A stretch of DNA of 7,366 bases from positions 1 to 7,366 of the forward strand of contig QIAR01000590.1 in NCBI GenBank assembly GCA_003225595.1. The letters are read 5' to 3'. Positions 5,172 to 7,366 of this stretch are shown here, one piece after another. This DNA is from Acidobacteriota bacterium. Lineage in GTDB: Bacteria; Acidobacteriota; Terriglobia; Terriglobales; Acidobacteriaceae. The notes beneath the pieces were generated by a model, which did no database searches, was not told the DNA's origin, and saw only the letters and a program-made list of their open reading frames with translations. The position numbers and the translations under genes were made by a program. Within the stretch, counting starts at the first letter, position 1. Each line of letters begins with the position of its first letter.

Positions 5172-6075
5172 GCGTTGAGCCGGTTCCAGCGTGAGGCCAA
5201 AGCAGCTTCCGCGCTAAATCACCCGAACATCTGCACCATCTACGAAATCGATGAACGCGACGGCCAGGCGTTCATCGTCATGGAGTTTCTGGATGGCGCA
5301 ACGCTGAAGCACCTGATCGGCAACCGCCCGATGGAGTTGGAAACGCTGCTCTGGAATCGAGATTGCCGACGCGCTCGATGCGGCTCACAGTGAGGGCATC
5401 GTCCATCGTGACCTCAAGCCCGCCAACATCTTTGTCACGAAGCGGGGACGCGCCAAGATTCTGGACTTCGGGTTGGCAAAGATGGCTGAAACCTCGGCGA
5501 AGCCCGCATCCGACGTCACAAAAACGGGTACAGCGGAACCACACCTGACGAGTCCGGGACCGCCGTGGACACGGTGGCCTACATGTCGCCCGAGCAGGTA
5601 CGAGCCAAGGAACTCGACGCACGTACTGATTTGTTCTCCTTTGGTGCAGTCTGTACGAGATGGCTACCGGGTCGTTGCCGTTCCGGGGCGAAAGTTCTGG
5701 AGTGATTTTCGAGGGAATTCTGAATCGTGCTCCGTTCCCGTCCCTGCGTATGAATCCCGACCTCCCGCCCAAGCTAGAAGACATCATCCTTAAGGCTCTG
5801 GAGAAGGATCGCAATCTGCGTTACCAGCACGCTTCCGACATGCGAACGGATCTCCAACGTTTGAAAGCGGGACACGGAGACAGGCCGTGTGGGAGTTGCT
5901 CCTAGTTCTGGTTGGATGCCAGCAGCGCAGGAAACGGGCTCTCAGACGGTCGCACAGCAGCCGGTGCCCACATCGGGTTCATCTGGTGCTGTCGCCGCGT
6001 TGGCGTCATCGGCTGCTGCGAAGATTGCCGAAGTTCCTCCCGTTGCTGGTGGCCGGAAGCTGTGGAAGATTCTAG
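5150..6075 (+). pseudogene. PknB-type Ser/Thr protein kinase pseudogene (N-terminus missing, four frame changes)
   Basis: Homology starts at AKDPQALSRFQREAKAASAL, i.e. at the alpha-C region, and continues NHPNICTIYEIDERDGQAFI. The Gly-rich loop and the ATP-binding lysine (subdomains I-II) are absent. The frame shifts near 5349-5354. The next frame carries HRDLKPAN (5404-5427, catalytic D at 5410-5412) and DFG (5464-5472). It shifts again at the G run 5556-5558 before YMSPEQVRAKELDARTDLFS, and again at about 5649-5651 before LYEMATGSLPF. A fourth shift at about 5867 restores LQRLKRDTETGR, the usual end of the kinase domain. A Pro/Ala/Ser-rich linker (QPVPTSGSSGAVAALASSA) runs to GRKLWKILV, where a transmembrane segment would normally begin but does not. 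It cannot encode a working kinase. The family signature is common in Acidobacteriota. Confidence 0.88.
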
Positions 6076-6236
6076 TTCGTGAACGGTGGATGCAACTCGC
6101 TGAATTAGCCGCGAACGAACAAGATCCAAAGAAACTGGTGGCCCTCGTCGAAGAAATTAATCGCTTGCTAGAGCAAAAGCAAAAGCAGCCGAATGCTATA
6201 CACCAAGAGCATCACGAGTCCAAGGATTCAAAGTAG
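6076..6236 (+). pseudogene. small helical protein fragment fused in frame to the kinase linker
   Basis: Directly after the kinase linker (…RKLWKILV) the same frame continues ERWMQLAELAANEQDPKKLV, then ALVEEINRLLEQKQ, to a TAG at 6234-6236. The pattern (W..L..LA..E.DP.KL..LV.EIN.LL) resembles, from memory, short Acidobacteriota proteins of unknown function that consist of two helices and normally have their own start. Here no ribosome binding site is seen: ATG 6090 has none, and the frame is open back to a GTG at 5889. It is therefore best read as a fragment joined by deletion or recombination. If anything is translated from 5889 it would be a 115-residue chimera. Confidence 0.5.
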
Positions 6237-6327
6237 CCCATTACCCGCTCAGTCTTCGCGTGGAGCCGGCTCGCTGCCCATGGTGCCGCACGGACTTCCT
6301 CAATCGAGTGCTGCGGGAGCGTAATCC

Positions 6328-6450
6328 ATGCAGATTCGCAAGTTGTTTTGCTCCGCTCTTCTTTTTGCCTGTATTGCTCTTGCTTCAACTTTGGTTGCAG
6401 CGCAAACGGCAGCAGTCTGCTCTTGGGAGAAACACTTTCCAGACCGTTGA
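6328..6450 (+). pseudogene. truncated secreted-protein gene (signal peptide plus about 14 residues)
   Basis: GGGAG (6314-6318) lies nine bases before ATG 6328. The frame encodes MQIRKLFCSALLFACIAL followed by ASTLVAAQ, a textbook Sec signal peptide with a basic n-region, hydrophobic core and likely cleavage at VAA|Q or nearby. It then reads TAAVCSWEKHFPDR and stops at 6448-6450. Forty codons is too short for a normal exported enzyme, so this is probably the 5' end of a gene whose body was lost, although a small secreted peptide cannot be excluded. Its stop overlaps an ATG (TGATG, 6448-6452) in frame with the downstream PP2C gene, which could couple their translation. Confidence 0.55.
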
Positions 6451-6494
6451 TGGGGCACCCGCAACTGCGTTACGATGCCGCGGTGCGGGACCCT

Positions 6495-7268
6495 ATGAAG
6501 CTCGGTATCCAAGTCGCGGGCAAGACTGATGTTGGCCGGGTCCGAACGAATAACGAGGACAACTTTGGTTTCAATATACGAGAAGGAATCTTCGTGGTGT
6601 GCGACGGCATGGGTGGGCGGGCCGCAGGCGAACGGGCCAGCCAAATCGCAGTGGAGACCGTGTTGGGCTACTTTCAGCACGATCTGCATGGCGCAGATAC
6701 TCAAATTCTCGGCAAGACTTTCGAAAGTGTTTCCCAGCGCGCAAACGCCCTCAACCGAGCGATCCAGCTCGCCAACCAGGCTATTCACGAAGAGGCTGCG
6801 CGAAATCCGATTTACTCTGGTATGGGTTCAACAATCGTCGCGGTGTTAGTCGATGGCAATCTCTTCTCTCTTGCAAACGTGGGTGACAGCCGCGTTTACG
6901 TGATCCGCGGAGAAGCGATCCAGCAATTGACCAACGACCACTCGCTGGTAATGGAACAGGTTCGGCGAGGGCTGATCACCCTAGAGGAGGCAGAGAACTC
7001 CGCGATACAAAACGTCCTCGTGCGGGCGCTGGGCTCAGAGGAGAGCGTTGAGCCGGATCTGGAGGACCATGAGTTTACGCCAGGAGACATCTTGTTGCTT
7101 TGCAGTGATGGCTTGTCACGCTACGTCAAGGAAAGCACGGTAATGGAAGTCACCCGTGGCACGGCAGACTTGGAGCAGGCGTGCGAGAAGTTGATCGACG
7201 CAGCCAAAAGCGGTGGCAGCGACGACAACATTACCTGTCTACTGCTGCGGGCTGTGGAGCAGCGCTGA
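6495..7268 (+). CDS. PP2C-type serine/threonine protein phosphatase (PrpC/Stp1-like)
   Basis: 257 residues, the usual size for a stand-alone bacterial PP2C; it removes phosphate from Ser/Thr of proteins phosphorylated by PknB-type kinases using two or three Mn/Mg ions. The motifs are in order and intact: TDVGRVRTNNEDN (11-23), VVCDGMGG (34-41, metal ligand D37), GMGSTIVAV (109-117), NVGDSRVY (128-135), LTNDHSL (145-151), LLLCSDGLS (200-208, D205) and GGSDDNITC (240-248, D244). No signal or membrane segment is seen, so it is cytosolic. The start at 6495 (MKLGIQVAGKTDVGR) is chosen by family alignment; its ribosome binding site is poor. ATG 6450 in the same frame overlaps the preceding ORF's stop and would add 15 residues. 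No kinase gene in the window is intact, so its partner must be elsewhere. No terminator is visible in the 98 bases after it. Confidence 0.95.
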   Translation: MKLGIQVAGKTDVGRVRTNNEDNFGFNIREGIFVVCDGMGGRAAGERASQIAVETVLGYFQHDLHGADTQILGKTFESVSQRANALNRAIQLANQAIHEEAARNPIYSGMGSTIVAVLVDGNLFSLANVGDSRVYVIRGEAIQQLTNDHSLVMEQVRRGLITLEEAENSAIQNVLVRALGSEESVEPDLEDHEFTPGDILLLCSDGLSRYVKESTVMEVTRGTADLEQACEKLIDAAKSGGSDDNITCLLLRAVEQR

Positions 7269-7366
7269 ACTGGCTAGGTGTAATCATTGCGGACTTGGTG
7301 CGGTCGGTTTGGTCAAAAAAGCGCGCTCAGTGAGGTTTGACATCCTGTCGCCTTCGCGCAAAGCGG

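Noticed and set aside
5278..5814. 178-codon leftward ORF
   Set aside because: Antisense to unmistakable kinase motifs (HRDLKPAN, DFG).
6193..6324. 43-codon rightward ORF ending three bases before ATG 6328
   Set aside because: No ribosome binding site; overlaps the end of the helical fragment in another frame; Ser/Pro/Ala-rich with no recognisable motif.
6300..6788. 162-codon leftward ORF
   Set aside because: Antisense to the PP2C gene and its leader; composition is that of a shadow frame.
1..7366. CRISPR array, tRNA, rRNA or toxin-antitoxin pair
   Set aside because: No regularly spaced direct repeats, no tRNA cloverleaf or rRNA signature, and no recognisable toxin or antitoxin were seen on reading both strands.

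Overview
The window looks like a stretch of a soil-type Acidobacteriota chromosome. This rests on remembered family resemblance, not a search: a PknB-like kinase with the 'RAKELDARTDLFSFG' signature, a TPR tail typical of large Acidobacteriota kinase-TPR proteins, a GYD-domain protein and a ComEA-like helix-hairpin-helix lipoprotein. The DNA is moderately GC-rich. Four genes look intact; most of the rest reads as a mosaic of gene fragments.

Left part (1-2970). A possible leftward gene runs off the left edge (1-207), with a promoter-like motif and a 12-bp palindrome upstream of it. A strong stem-loop terminator (298-328) separates it from a leftward GYD-domain gene (357-644). Divergent from that is a well-formed secreted BNR/Asp-box beta-propeller protein (884-2272). 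After it come a doubtful small ORF (2277-2474) and a leftward hypothetical gene (2582-2806) whose open frame continues upstream to the edge of an IS remnant.

Middle (2971-4590). This is debris. The 3' part of an IS5-type element with the C-terminus of its transposase (leftward) abuts, at about 3338-3355, the frameshifted C-terminal TPR tail of a kinase-TPR protein (rightward, ending at 3580). A short ORF with a strong Shine-Dalgarno site (3611 leftwards) runs straight into that tail. A possible 34-residue membrane peptide (3702-3806) sits directly behind a leftward terminator hairpin (3817-3853). A second broken leftward reading frame occupies 3969-4383.

Right part (4591-7366). An intact leftward ComEA-like lipoprotein (4591-4953) follows the 3' end of an unidentified leftward gene (4989-5171). 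The other end of that gene is replaced by a rightward Ser/Thr kinase pseudogene (about 5150-6075). The kinase lacks its ATP-binding N-terminus and has four frame changes. Its linker is fused to an unrelated small helical fragment (to 6236). A 40-codon signal-peptide ORF (6328-6450) then abuts an intact PP2C-type protein phosphatase (6495-7268).

Functionally, the intact genes do not form an obvious pathway. The notable theme is an intact phosphatase beside decayed kinase pieces. I see no CRISPR array, tRNA or rRNA, and no convincing new multi-gene system; the strongest signal is repeated illegitimate joining of truncated genes.
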